DNA from: Anthoceros angustus
Taxonomy: Eukaryota > Streptophyta > Anthocerotopsida > Anthocerotales > Anthocerotaceae
Length of the DNA stretch: 64,000 nt
Assembly (NCBI GenBank): GCA_010909165.1
Contig: VJWM01000011.1
Location: forward strand, 806,001-870,000
Direction: 5' to 3'
Of this stretch, positions 53,693 to 64,000 are shown piece by piece. Both the position numbers and the translations under genes were made by a program. Under the pieces are notes generated by a model that worked only from the letters and a program-made list of their open reading frames with translations, was not told the DNA's origin and did no database searches. Position 1 is the first letter of the stretch; the number at the start of each line of letters is the position of its first letter.

Positions 53693-55173
53693 CTATGTTC
53701 GTACGTGAACTCGTGGAAGGCCACCCTGACGTATGTGTCCAAGGCATTTACTTTCCTGATTCCAACTGTGGCGCTGGGAAAAGGTGCGCTTGCTTTTGCA
53801 TCCTGCCAGAGTGCACTGGGACTTGGCTCTATGCTTAAGATTGGGACGCTTGACATAGTAGTGCAGCTCTCCGCTCTCGACTCCATACACGTCCACCTGA
53901 ATCACAAGCAGAGGCTTCACAAAGGCGGTGCAACTGCAGAAATGGGAGATTTGTGTTTGACTATACCTTGCCACAGAGATGAGCTGCCAGAGCAATCCCG
54001 AAGAATCCCGCAGACATCTTCCGCAGAGACTTGTCCCAAGGCACCGCAGGTTGGTCGTAGGCATCATGCTCTACAACAATCGAACTCAACTGCCAGTAAG
54101 CCATGGCATACAACAGCATTTCGCTGGTAGCATTGATGGGTCGACAATGAAACGCATTCCTACAACTTGGGGCCATGAGCTCAAACGTGTTCAGTTCTTG
54201 TGTGACGTGATCGACAGGAGGTGCAGCAGCAGCAGGAGTTTTGCATGTGCTATCCTTACTTGGCTGCCATCTCGATGTGCCCATTCTTCCTCTCTTTCGT
54301 GGTGTAGCGGAAGCAAAACTCAGCCGGATGTTCCCTGAATCCGCAGTAGATTACGTTCTGGATGCGGAGAGTAGTTCTGGAACCCACCCATTTCTCAAAC
54401 CCTTGCGTCGGTGCATCGTTGAATCTGATCACCACCGAGTGCTCATCTATTTCCGTGCCCAACAAACGCCCGGAATCTTTGAGCACAGACGAGCTGCTGC
54501 CCACTACAGCGCATGTACTGAAATCCGTGATGTCCTGGATGTTGCTCCAAAGACTTCGTGCATTTCCTGCTGAGGAGCTGTTAACCTGCAGGATTCCTCC
54601 TGGCAAGGAGATGTTCCGCCGCTGTGCAAACAGCGGCAACCTGCGGCTGGTGATGGGCGTGATGCATCCGGCAGCCATGCCTGGAGTTGGAGTCCGGCAC
54701 ACACTGTCACCAGAATACAAAACCGGGCAAACACAAGCCTCCAGCACGCACAGCTTCTCGCCCGGGCAGTCTGCCGTCCCTCGACACCCGCGCTCCAAAC
54801 CTGCTTCTGGAACCGAGCCCGGAGGCAGAAGAGGTGCCAGAGCCTGCTCGGCAGGTGATGCCTCTCCTTCACTCTGCACCTCCCCCTGGACAGGTGCTCT
54901 GGACCTGGTATGCAGATCGATGGCTTTCTGCATCACGCTGAAGTCCAAGCCACGAACACCCCCGATTCCACAGTCATTGCTCAGGCACCACACTGCTTCC
55001 TTCGCCCTGAACACCAGCATGCAAGCCACCGCAACAACCGTAGCAAGGAACACCTTCTTGGTGAAGCTGCTCCTCCACAACCCACCGCTCTTGGCTGCTG
55101 CATCCTGCCATTGCTGAGTACCAGGCACGCTGCTCTGCATCTTATCCCTCATCTTGGCACTCACCCACTGCAC
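53693..55173 (-). CDS. GT29 sialyltransferase-like Golgi protein
   Basis: Plants carry GT29 proteins with sialyl motifs although they lack typical sialylation. Their substrate is probably not sialic acid. Three exons (55173-54260, 54159-53967 and 53896-53693) give 436 aa. A type II anchor ([16 protein letters not shown]) precedes a stem with a small Cys-rich module ([20 protein letters not shown]). Sialylmotif L is clear: [14 protein letters not shown], then [20 protein letters not shown]. Sialylmotif S is [18 protein letters not shown], followed by [14 protein letters not shown]. The last part is ambiguous. The natural frame ends at 53693, but the overlapping frame to 53674 holds [16 protein letters not shown], which looks more like the His-containing end of the family. 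A one-base indel may lie near 53830. Confidence 0.85.
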
Positions 55174-55569
55174 CCACAGCCATCGATTAGGACATCCTCT
55201 CCTTCCTCCTCAACCCACAACTTTGCATCACAATCCATTCATCTTTGCAGATCTTGCTCCCGCCAGAGCATCTGCTGCTTCTCAAGAGCCTGTAAGCCAT
55301 GCTCACCTATCACCCCTAATGCTTCCCCGCCCCCAAGTTGGTGCACCAAACCATGCTCCGTCATCCCAGCTCATCTCTCATCATCTTTTAGCCCGTTAGC
55401 TGCTAAGACATCTCGTTACAAGAAGATGGATGGAGTGTGGGGTGCATTGCATCTGGAGCCTGATCCAGTCTGTTAACCAAACAGTGGGGCCCAAACCATC
55501 CAGCTCTCGAGTGTCCACACTTGGGTTGTTTACTCCACAGCTAGCCTAACAGGAGCTAGCAGCGCAGCA

Positions 55570-57108
<1,539 letters not shown>

Positions 57109-57659
57109 GATCACAAATCTTTTGTTCCATAACAATTTTGCTTTAGCTCCAGGACAGAACACAAATATTGTGCAGCTAGCTAATGGTTCCATCAACGCCA
57201 CACAATTTTTCCTCCTCCGTGAATGTGATGCAGCTCCTTAGGATTCCTTGCCACGGCACGCACTTGTTCATCAACGCCAGAATCGACACGCACTTGTTCA
57301 TGACCCCCTGAATCAGCCGCGTGTAACCTAGCGTGGCTGCATGTCATGGGTCCTGTGACATGCAAACCGAACATCATACCTGTCACTTGTTCAGCTTCGC
57401 TCCACCCAGTAGAAATCCCTGGGACCCAGTTTCTGTGTTGCGAAGCAAGGCTGATTTCCGATTCAAGGACCAAAACGCTCCTCTCCACCAGCCTTTGTGG
57501 AGAGCATCGCTGCATAAGGTAGTCGATTTTGCTGACGTGAGCGATAGAGCCCCTTCTTGCTGGTCCGCATCCCATGAGCTTAGTACGCAGTTTTCACCCA
57601 ACGGGATGTTTGCTGGTGCTGAATTGTATACAGAGTACAAGTGCTGTTTACACGACACC
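57109..57659. promoter_or_regulatory. Upstream region of the LEA gene with an ABRE-like core
   Basis: ACGTG at 57535-57539 (context GCTGACGTGAGC) lies 121 bp before the LEA start codon and matches the core of abscisic-acid response elements. CACGCACTTGTTCAT occurs twice (about 57257 and 57288). No gene is seen. A role in ABA or desiccation control is inferred from the LEA family. Confidence 0.45.
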
Positions 57660-57872
57660 ATGTCGCAAGCGCACAAGGAGACGAAGAAGGGGTCGGAAGC
57701 AGGGCAACCTGTGGACCCGGAAGCTTCTCGGAAGGAGCTGCAGGAGAGGGCCAGTCAAGGCGAGACTGTGATCAAGGGGGGCACCGGAGGGAAGACTCTC
57801 GAGGCTCAGGAGAACCTTGCAAAGGGTAGAAGCAAAGGGGGTCAGTCTGAGGGCACGCCCACCGGGAAGTGA
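57660..57872 (+). CDS. Em-like group 1 LEA protein, short form
   Basis: Group 1 LEA proteins are very hydrophilic, Gly-rich and accumulate during desiccation. This single exon encodes 70 aa. [20 protein letters not shown] and [19 protein letters not shown] match the conserved Em core (R-x-E-L-x-x-(K/R)-A-x-x-GETV-x-x-GGTGG-x-S/T-LEAQE-LAEGRS-GGQ). The 20-residue Gly-rich repeat that normally follows is missing, and the protein ends EGTPTGK. Angiosperm Em proteins have Pro in V-V-P-GGTGG, and Lys replaces it here. The ATG at 57660 is chosen because upstream residues in the same frame (57333-57659) look like 5' UTR. Confidence 0.85.
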   Translation: MSQAHKETKKGSEAGQPVDPEASRKELQERASQGETVIKGGTGGKTLEAQENLAKGRSKGGQSEGTPTGK

Positions 57873-58491
57873 CAGCCCACACCACCAACCTTGTTGGACA
57901 TGTACAGGATGCCATGTTTGTTCACTCAGTTCTAGGAAGAGTGGTTTTGATGTAACAAATCACAGTGTTTGAAAATTTGAATCAGTTAACAGCTTCCTCC
58001 TGCCAATCTTGTGTTGCGCCACAGATTCAGCCTGCTGTGTAAGCAGGTGATGAAAGATCCCAAACTGAGACGCCGTCAATCTGACAATCCGATTTCAACA
58101 GCATCTCAGTTTGGGAACTTGGATCGCCTAATTCACAGTGTGAATCTGTACACTGCTGTCTTCCGTAGCACCGCATGCCCAGGGCCCTCGGTCGATTGAT
58201 GCCAAGACGTTGGGCTAGCCTTGCGTAGTTCGAAGTCTCGTCGAGTCTTCACCGTTTTCACTCAGGGTCCATTTGGGCGGTGGATCATTTGGCATCTATG
58301 CCCGTCAACCCGTAGCCTGACCCCTGTTGCCGGCATCCTGTATCCTTGTTTAAACATAAAGCAAGGTTGGATCAGAGACATATCGAAAGGCAAAATTAAA
58401 TTGCTGAAAACCAATAATTTACCGAAACGTGCACAGGACAGTAACCGTGCTTAAACATGTTGCACCCATTGCAGAAACCGTGCAAATGCGG
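57873..58491. other. Intergenic, no gene seen
   Basis: This is the shared 3' flank of the LEA gene (plus) and PPR gene (minus). Only short ORFs without motifs occur. Confidence 0.6.
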
Positions 58492-61122
58492 TCATTGCGA
58501 CGTGTGGTGAGTATCATTGCACGCCTCCTCCATTTGCAGCTGTACGCTGACCTTCAATAGCACGTCGCACAGTTGTGCATACTCGGCGTGCTGGCGGTCT
58601 CCTATTGCAAAGTAGTGGACTACTTGCTCGTGCTCAATCCAGCTCTGCCCAGGCTTCTTCCAGGCACCTTCTTTCTGTCTCAACATTTGCACCTCCTTCG
58701 CATGCTCCAGCAGTCCAGCATCAGCATAGATGTGGGCCATCATCACATATGCGGATGGATGTTGCGGCTTTAGCTGCACTGCGCACCCAAAGGCATGCTC
58801 TCCCATCTCCACATTGCCATGATTCCGACAGGCACCCAGCAGACACAACCACATGGCCAGGTCAGGCTGCATTTGCATTGTCGACAAGAGATGCTTGACC
58901 CTCGAGAAGCATCCGGCTCTCCCAAACAGGTCTACCATGCTCACATAATGCTCGATCTCTGGAGCAATGCAAAAATCTTTGCTCATTGATTCAAAGTACT
59001 CCACACCTTTGTCAACTAGTCCAGCATGGCTGCACGCGGAGAGCAGAGAAAGGAATGTGACCTCATCTGGAATGACATCCGCCAGCCTCATTTTCTCGTA
59101 ACATTCAAAGGCTTCTTCAGCACAGCCATGCTGAGCATATCCACCAATCAAGGCTGTCCATGTAACCACATCTCTTTTTTGCATCCCATCAAAGATACTG
59201 CGGGCATCCTGTAGGCTTCCACATTTCGCATACATGTCCACCAGGCAGTTGCCGATGATGAGGTCACTTTCCCAGCCTCGGTCCTGAATCTCAGAATGAA
59301 GCTGCCTTCCCTGTTGTAAAGCTCCAACACTTGAGCATGCTTTCAACAGGCAGATGTATGTGATGTGATCGGGTGGAGTGAGGCCCTCCTGTAGCATTCT
59401 TTCATACAGAGAAAGGGCTTCTCGACCGAGGCCATGCTCAGCATATCCAGCAATCATCGCAGTCCACGTCACCACATCTTTTCTAGCCAGTCCATCAAAC
59501 GCACTTCGAGCATCCTCTATGCTGCCACACTTTGCGAACATGTCCACCAGGCAATTGCCAATAACCACATCAGCTTCAAAACCTCGAACCTGAATTTCGC
59601 GCTGCAGTTGTTTACCCATCTGTACAGCCCTGACATGGGCACAGGCTTTCAAGAGGCAGGCAAACGTAATAGGGTCAGGGAGAACAACACCCTCCTGTTG
59701 CATAATAGCATAGATATTGAGGGATTCTTCACCAAGCCCATTCTGGACGTATCCTGCAAGCATCACATTCCATGTCACCACATCTCTTGCAGGCAAATTA
59801 TCAAAAGTATTGCGAGCCTCCTCAACACTACCACATTTTGCATACATGTCTACCAGGCAGCTTCCAACACCTAAATCTGCTTCCAAACCTCGCTCCTGTA
59901 TCTTGGAATGAAGCCTCCTGCCCTCTCTGAGAGCTCCAATGCTGGAACAAGCTTTCAACAGGCACACGAATGTTACATTGTTGGGTGCCGTGATAGCCTC
60001 CTGTTGCATTGTTGCGTACAGGGTAAGAGCCTCTTGACCAAGCCCATGCTGGGCATATCCTGCAATCATCGAAGTCCATGAGGCAACATCCCTTGTGGAC
60101 AATCTATCAAATACCTGACGCGCATCCCCTAAGTTGCCACATTTGGCAAACATGTCCACCAGGGAGTTGCCAATAAATACGTCACCCTCGAGTCCTTGGT
60201 CCTGTATGTGTGCGTAAAGCTGCTTCCCCTGATGCAAAGCTCCCATACTGGCACATGCTCTCAGCAGGCAGATAAATGTAACATGATCAGCTGGCATAAG
60301 GCCATCCTCTTGTTGCATCCTTACGTAGAGATCAAGGGCTTCCTGACCCAAACCGTGCTGGGCATAACCTGTTATCAAAGCGTTCCATGATACAATATTT
60401 CTCACAGGCATGGAGTCAAATAATCTTCGAGCGTCCTCCAAGCTTCCACATTTTGCATAGCCCGCAATCATTGCAGTCCATGTGACGACATCTTTTGTTG
60501 GCAATGCATCAAACACGCCGCGAGCTTCCCCCAAGCTGCCACATTTGGCATACATATCCACCAGGGAGTTACCAACAAAGATATCAGGCTGAACTGCACT
60601 CCTCAAAACATCAGCATGTACCTGCTTGCCTGATGCCAAGTCTGCAGCGCTAGCACAGGCTTTCAGCACTGCCACAAATACATGGTTATCCGGCTTGACA
60701 CTAGACTCTTGCATCCGTCGATAAAGCCTCATAACCTCCCCAGGCTGTCCATGTTCAGCGTGTGCCCAGATGATAGAAAACCACATGAAACCATTGGGTG
60801 CCTCTAATTTGTGAAACACCTGCAATGCTTCCTCCAACCTGCCATGACAAGCATACATGCGGATGATGTGGTTTGCCACGAACGTGTTACAGTCGTACCC
60901 GCTCCTTGACGCGAGAAGATGAGCACGCCTCCCAGCGACCGCATCCTTTTGTCCCATGCACCGTTTAAGCAGACAGTAAAGGTGAGCAGCAGAAACATAA
61001 GCTCCCTTCTCCACGAAAAGGTCCAAGGCGTCGATGGCCTCATTGAGTTCTCCATTCGCTGCCTTCCTGGTCGGAGCCAAACAACAGAAAAGCCTCCTTA
61101 TGCTGTGCAGGCCCGCTCGCAT
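58492..61122 (-). CDS. PLS-class pentatricopeptide repeat protein with E/E+ end
   Basis: PPR proteins bind organelle RNA, and PLS types with E domains usually guide C-to-U editing. The gene is intronless. I place the start at MRAGLHSIRRLFCCL (61122, 876 aa). The frame is open to 61320 but the extra residues look like 5' UTR. Repeats of about 31-36 residues run the whole length, for example GNSLVDMYAKCGSLGEARGV, VVTWTAMIAGYAKCG and EALDLYVRMQQ. The C-terminus has HYVSMVDLFGRAG, LLGACRNHGNVEMGEHA, KPGQSWIEHEQVVHYF and DRQHAEY, which is E/E+. The DYW deaminase domain is absent. The first residues are Arg/Leu/Ser-rich, which fits organelle import. Confidence 0.93.
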   Translation of the reverse strand: MRAGLHSIRRLFCCLAPTRKAANGELNEAIDALDLFVEKGAYVSAAHLYCLLKRCMGQKDAVAGRRAHLLASRSGYDCNTFVANHIIRMYACHGRLEEALQVFHKLEAPNGFMWFSIIWAHAEHGQPGEVMRLYRRMQESSVKPDNHVFVAVLKACASAADLASGKQVHADVLRSAVQPDIFVGNSLVDMYAKCGSLGEARGVFDALPTKDVVTWTAMIAGYAKCGSLEDARRLFDSMPVRNIVSWNALITGYAQHGLGQEALDLYVRMQQEDGLMPADHVTFICLLRACASMGALHQGKQLYAHIQDQGLEGDVFIGNSLVDMFAKCGNLGDARQVFDRLSTRDVASWTSMIAGYAQHGLGQEALTLYATMQQEAITAPNNVTFVCLLKACSSIGALREGRRLHSKIQERGLEADLGVGSCLVDMYAKCGSVEEARNTFDNLPARDVVTWNVMLAGYVQNGLGEESLNIYAIMQQEGVVLPDPITFACLLKACAHVRAVQMGKQLQREIQVRGFEADVVIGNCLVDMFAKCGSIEDARSAFDGLARKDVVTWTAMIAGYAEHGLGREALSLYERMLQEGLTPPDHITYICLLKACSSVGALQQGRQLHSEIQDRGWESDLIIGNCLVDMYAKCGSLQDARSIFDGMQKRDVVTWTALIGGYAQHGCAEEAFECYEKMRLADVIPDEVTFLSLLSACSHAGLVDKGVEYFESMSKDFCIAPEIEHYVSMVDLFGRAGCFSRVKHLLSTMQMQPDLAMWLCLLGACRNHGNVEMGEHAFGCAVQLKPQHPSAYVMMAHIYADAGLLEHAKEVQMLRQKEGAWKKPGQSWIEHEQVVHYFAIGDRQHAEYAQLCDVLLKVSVQLQMEEACNDTHHTSQ

Positions 61123-61986
61123 AGCGGACGAAGAAGCTGCGATGGAGTGCAGATGCCCAGGCCCTGGCAGGTGCCCAGCATTTTCCCTCACCCAAGCAGA
61201 TTTTTGGACGTACAAGGTGCACTTATAGGTCGAATAGTACCCTAGGTTGTACCGTAGGTGGCTGGAACAGTGGAAAGCTTGCACAATTGTGCACATACGT
61301 GAGGTCAATGGTATGTACAAGGCAGCTCATGAGAAGGTTCATCACTGTGTTCCCTCAGCACGTTGCAACCTCCACCTGGGTCAACACCTGTTTGAACCTG
61401 TGTACAACTTGGGGCCCTCGGGCTGTGTGGCCAGAATGTAGTACCAACGGTCCAGTACGTGCTGGAAACACAATTGGCACTCGCAACTCGATTTGTTTGG
61501 CCCCTCTCCCCTTGGACCTTGGACCGGTTCTGTAGTGAATCGAGTTGTACCCACCAATCTCTTGTTGACAGCACTACCCCATCCAAGATCCTGGACACCG
61601 TCCCTTCTGAGTCGGAGCGGAGGGCGCGGGATGGAGGCACGTAGGTAGACCAGGGCTGTTGAAGTAGGTGGAGTGGTTGATGCACAGCTGTCCTCCTTGG
61701 GTGCGAGATCGCTTCAACTTTGTAGAAGATCTTCCTTCTGGTTCTGACTTGGGTTGAGTGCAGACTTCCTTTCATCGTCTTCAGCTGCTCCGAAACCTGA
61801 TGAAGATCCTGCCTGGAGTTCTGGTGGATTGGGACCTTGGTTGGGTGGCATACTTAGCCTAGATGCCCAAATTGGAACTGTAGCTGTCTATCCACAGACA
61901 GAAGCATCTGGACACGACAGTGAAAGGCATGAGAAGAAGTAATAAGGCAGCCGTCTGAACAATTGGCGGGATTGCAGGCTGTGGGC
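61123..61986. other. Divergent intergenic region of PPR and ANTH genes
   Basis: No gene is recognised. The plus-strand sequence GATTGCAG just before 61977 looks like a splice acceptor, so an untranslated first exon of the ANTH gene may lie in this region. Confidence 0.45.
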
Positions 61987-63465
61987 ATGGCCGAATGGAG
62001 GAAGCGGAGGGTAAGAATCAAGACATTTCTAGGACTTCTGAAGGACCAGTTGGAAAAAGGATTAGCATTCGCAACCAGTACCTTTGCAGGCATGCATATA
62101 GCAGTGCTCATGGCAACCAGCCGTGAAGAGTGCCTCCCAGAGGAAAAGCATGTGCAAACCATCCTCTCAGCAGGGACAGGGTCGAGGGTACGAGTGGCCT
62201 TCTGCGTGAGGGCCCTGGTGAAGAGGTTGCAGAAGACAAGGAAATGGGCTGTGGCATTGAAGTGTCTCGTGGTCATCCATCGCACACTCCATGAAGGAGG
62301 GTTCCTGTTCCAAGATCATCTCGCTGCACTTGCTAACGGAGGCCGTGACTTCCTCAACTTGTCCAATTTTAAGGACGACTCTGGACCTTTGGCTTGGGCA
62401 CTCTCTTCCTGGGTGAGAAGGTATGCACATTTTCTAGACGAACGTCTGATCTGCTGCAAGGTGGTGGGCTCGTTTCTGGACAACAAAAGTCGACATGTAG
62501 GGGAAAGGGTGCCTTACTTGGCAACGGAGGAGCTGTTGGAGGATGTCTCTGCTCTACAGTCACTCTTGAAGCAAGCTTTTGAATGTGAGGTGGATAGAAT
62601 TGCGGCAGAAAATGAACTCATTTTGGAGGCTCTGAGACTAGTGGTTCGAGATAGCTACCTTGTACAGGAGGAACTCAGCTTTCGGCTAAAAGAAATGATG
62701 GCAAGATTAGATGTCTTACGGCTTGCTGAGGCCCTGCAGCTCCTCCACGTCTGCAGGAAAGCTTCTGAGCAGACAGAGAGGCTGGTCGAATTCTGTGAAC
62801 TATGTGAGGCTTCTGGCATATCAGAGGCTTGCACGATCCCCGAGAGGATTGAGTTTTCAGACCTGGATCTCCGGAAGGTGAATCAGGCTATCAAAGCAGC
62901 GTCGACACAGCCTTCGATGATATCCTTGCTGCGAGCTGAAACTCTAAGTAGACACACAGGTGCGACAGGCCGCTTTTCATTCAGCAGTGCTCCAGAGGCA
63001 GTTGTTCAGGGCTTGAGAAGATCCCGCTCAAGTTCAGAAAAGGGGTCGGGCGGCTTTCGAGCTCAGTCATCCCCTCCTTCACAGATCAATGGGGTGTCAA
63101 CGAGGGGAGTTGGAGACAATCATGCAATTCAAGGCAAGTCGGGTGGGTTAGCATCTTCAAGAGGAGACTTGCAGCCTGGAGCAGTGGTACCTCTTGAGGG
63201 TCTACTACCCATGATGCCTCCCCTGAATAGCTATCAAGGTTATGCTGTCCAGCCGTCTCTTGAGGTCCCCCATCGTTCTTCGCAGGGTAATGGAGTGGGT
63301 GTGAGTGATGTTAGAAACTCCAATTTTCCTGTGTTGCATAGGTCACCATCACCATTGGCAGGAAAAACATCTGTTTCTGAAGGAACAGAATGGGAGAGCA
63401 CACTCTTGGAATCTTTGAAGACCTTGGAGTTTGACAACAGGTCCTTCCCATCTCTTAAGCTGTAG
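61987..63465 (+). CDS. ANTH-domain clathrin assembly protein (PICALM/AP180-like)
   Basis: ANTH proteins bind phosphoinositides and clathrin in endocytosis. The ATG at 61987 opens MAEWRKRRVRIKTFLGLLKD, giving 492 aa in a single exon. The ANTH domain shows HVQTILSAGTGSRVRVAFCV, WAVALKCLVVIHRTLHEGGF and FLNLSNFKDDSGPLAWALSS, then WVRRYAHFLDERL. The helical extension follows with LRLVVRDSYLVQEEL and IEFSDLDLRKVNQAI. The C-terminal 170 residues are Ser/Gly/Pro-rich and disordered, as in AP180-like proteins. No clear DPF or NPF motif is visible. The type resembles the short intron-poor plant ANTH group (At4g40080-like). Confidence 0.88.
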   Translation: MAEWRKRRVRIKTFLGLLKDQLEKGLAFATSTFAGMHIAVLMATSREECLPEEKHVQTILSAGTGSRVRVAFCVRALVKRLQKTRKWAVALKCLVVIHRTLHEGGFLFQDHLAALANGGRDFLNLSNFKDDSGPLAWALSSWVRRYAHFLDERLICCKVVGSFLDNKSRHVGERVPYLATEELLEDVSALQSLLKQAFECEVDRIAAENELILEALRLVVRDSYLVQEELSFRLKEMMARLDVLRLAEALQLLHVCRKASEQTERLVEFCELCEASGISEACTIPERIEFSDLDLRKVNQAIKAASTQPSMISLLRAETLSRHTGATGRFSFSSAPEAVVQGLRRSRSSSEKGSGGFRAQSSPPSQINGVSTRGVGDNHAIQGKSGGLASSRGDLQPGAVVPLEGLLPMMPPLNSYQGYAVQPSLEVPHRSSQGNGVGVSDVRNSNFPVLHRSPSPLAGKTSVSEGTEWESTLLESLKTLEFDNRSFPSLKL

Positions 63466-64000
63466 TCAAGGGGGTATTAGCTTTGCAGGTACATCAAATC
63501 TAAGCTCCACTACAGCACCCCACATCCAACAGGATTCTACAAGTACCACTGAGAGCTTGGAATTTCAGTCCTCTGTACCAGCTCCTCAATCCCAGGCAGG
63601 GCTAGCTCGACGGAAACATCGTTTGAGTCTGCAACACGACCTGGTTGAGGGGCAACGTCAGCAACAGCCAATAGCAGGACCTCTTTTTGCACCTCAACCA
63701 CTGTATCCTGACTATTTCGGATCCGTCCTTGTAGACGGCAATGGGCTGGCTGCTCCTTTGCCTAGATGACATGCCATTTGACGCGGACAGTCTACTAAAG
63801 ACATCTCGCGTTGTAGTCAAGCGCCATTTATTTTCTTCTGCTCAGTTCAGGACTCCTACCGAGGCTCCACAGGGCAGATTAGACTAGGGCTTGAACTCTA
63901 TCTAAGCTTGTCCTGATGCAAGCGAAGATCAGGGCTTGGATCTAGGGGAACGAAAATAGTCCTGAAGAGAATCTGCAGGGATACTGCCGGGGGCAGGTTG
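63466..64000. other. 3' region of the ANTH gene
   Basis: A plus-strand frame at 63431-63769 (SNLSSTTAPHIQQDSTSTTE, RRKHRLSLQHDLVEGQR) overlaps the ANTH stop and begins after an acceptor-like TTTGCAG at 63489. It might be an alternative C-terminal exon, but no donor in the right phase was found. The rest is unremarkable to the window end. Confidence 0.4.

Noticed and set aside
54362-55117. Plus-strand ORF of 251 aa
   Set aside because: It lies antisense to the sialyltransferase-like exon with sialylmotif L and has no motif of its own.

Overview
This is a stretch of nuclear DNA from a land plant. Genes are split by short GT-AG introns, mostly about 70-150 nt. They encode plant-type families: SFR2 galactolipid galactosyltransferase, ALDH22, a class III peroxidase, an Em-like LEA protein, two small heat-shock proteins, a PLS-type PPR protein and a plant GT29 sialyltransferase-like protein. 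Two families tied to motile cilia are also present: an intact CYB5D1 and a broken CFAP61. With the short introns and high gene density, this points to a seed-free plant with swimming sperm and a compact genome. A hornwort or another bryophyte fits best, and a Selaginella-like lycophyte is possible. The organism is an inference.

Layout. 1.1-6.6 kb: tRNA 2-thiouridylase (-), COMMD7-like protein (-), plastid trigger-factor-like protein (+, with a 14-nt microexon) and a PPPDE/DeSI peptidase (-). 7.0-16.3 kb: a transposon graveyard with a LINE-like C-terminal fragment, a Ty1/copia relic (+), a gag-like unknown (-), and a second copia relic (-) interrupted by a 2.4-kb element with perfect 19-bp terminal inverted repeats and a GC-rich minisatellite. 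16.4-18.1 kb: relics of COMMD7 and a cytochrome P450. 18.6-22.9 kb: two convergent sHSP genes, one unidentified gene, and the RNase P/MRP subunit POP4 (-). 23.2-27.9 kb: glutaminyl-tRNA synthetase in 23 exons. 27.9-30.4 kb: a peroxidase gene with a broken copy of its 3' end, then a broken copy of a GlnRS exon. 31.9-39.2 kb: CYB5D1 (-), ALDH22 (+) and SFR2 (+). 40.7-46.3 kb: an ankyrin protein (-), a PQQ-repeat quinoprotein with frame breaks (+), and the CFAP61 relic (+). 46.3-51.3 kb: AT-rich repeats and gene-poor DNA. 51.3-63.5 kb: a START-domain protein, a sialyltransferase-like protein, a plastid atypical SDR, an Em-like LEA, an intronless PPR protein and an ANTH clathrin-assembly protein.

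Themes. There are three close head-to-head gene pairs: COMMD7/trigger factor, POP4/GlnRS and CYB5D1/ALDH22. Several single-copy genes have a truncated, decayed copy of a few exons elsewhere in the window (COMMD7, GlnRS, peroxidase), which suggests local segmental duplication. Stress and membrane-protection genes (SFR2, LEA, sHSPs, ALDH22) are common, but nothing shows that they are co-regulated.

Exon models were built by eye from frame continuity, GT-AG sites and remembered family motifs. For GlnRS, ALDH22, SFR2, POP4, START, SDR, peroxidase and thiouridylase the exon sums give an intact reading frame to the stop. No alignment or database search was run.
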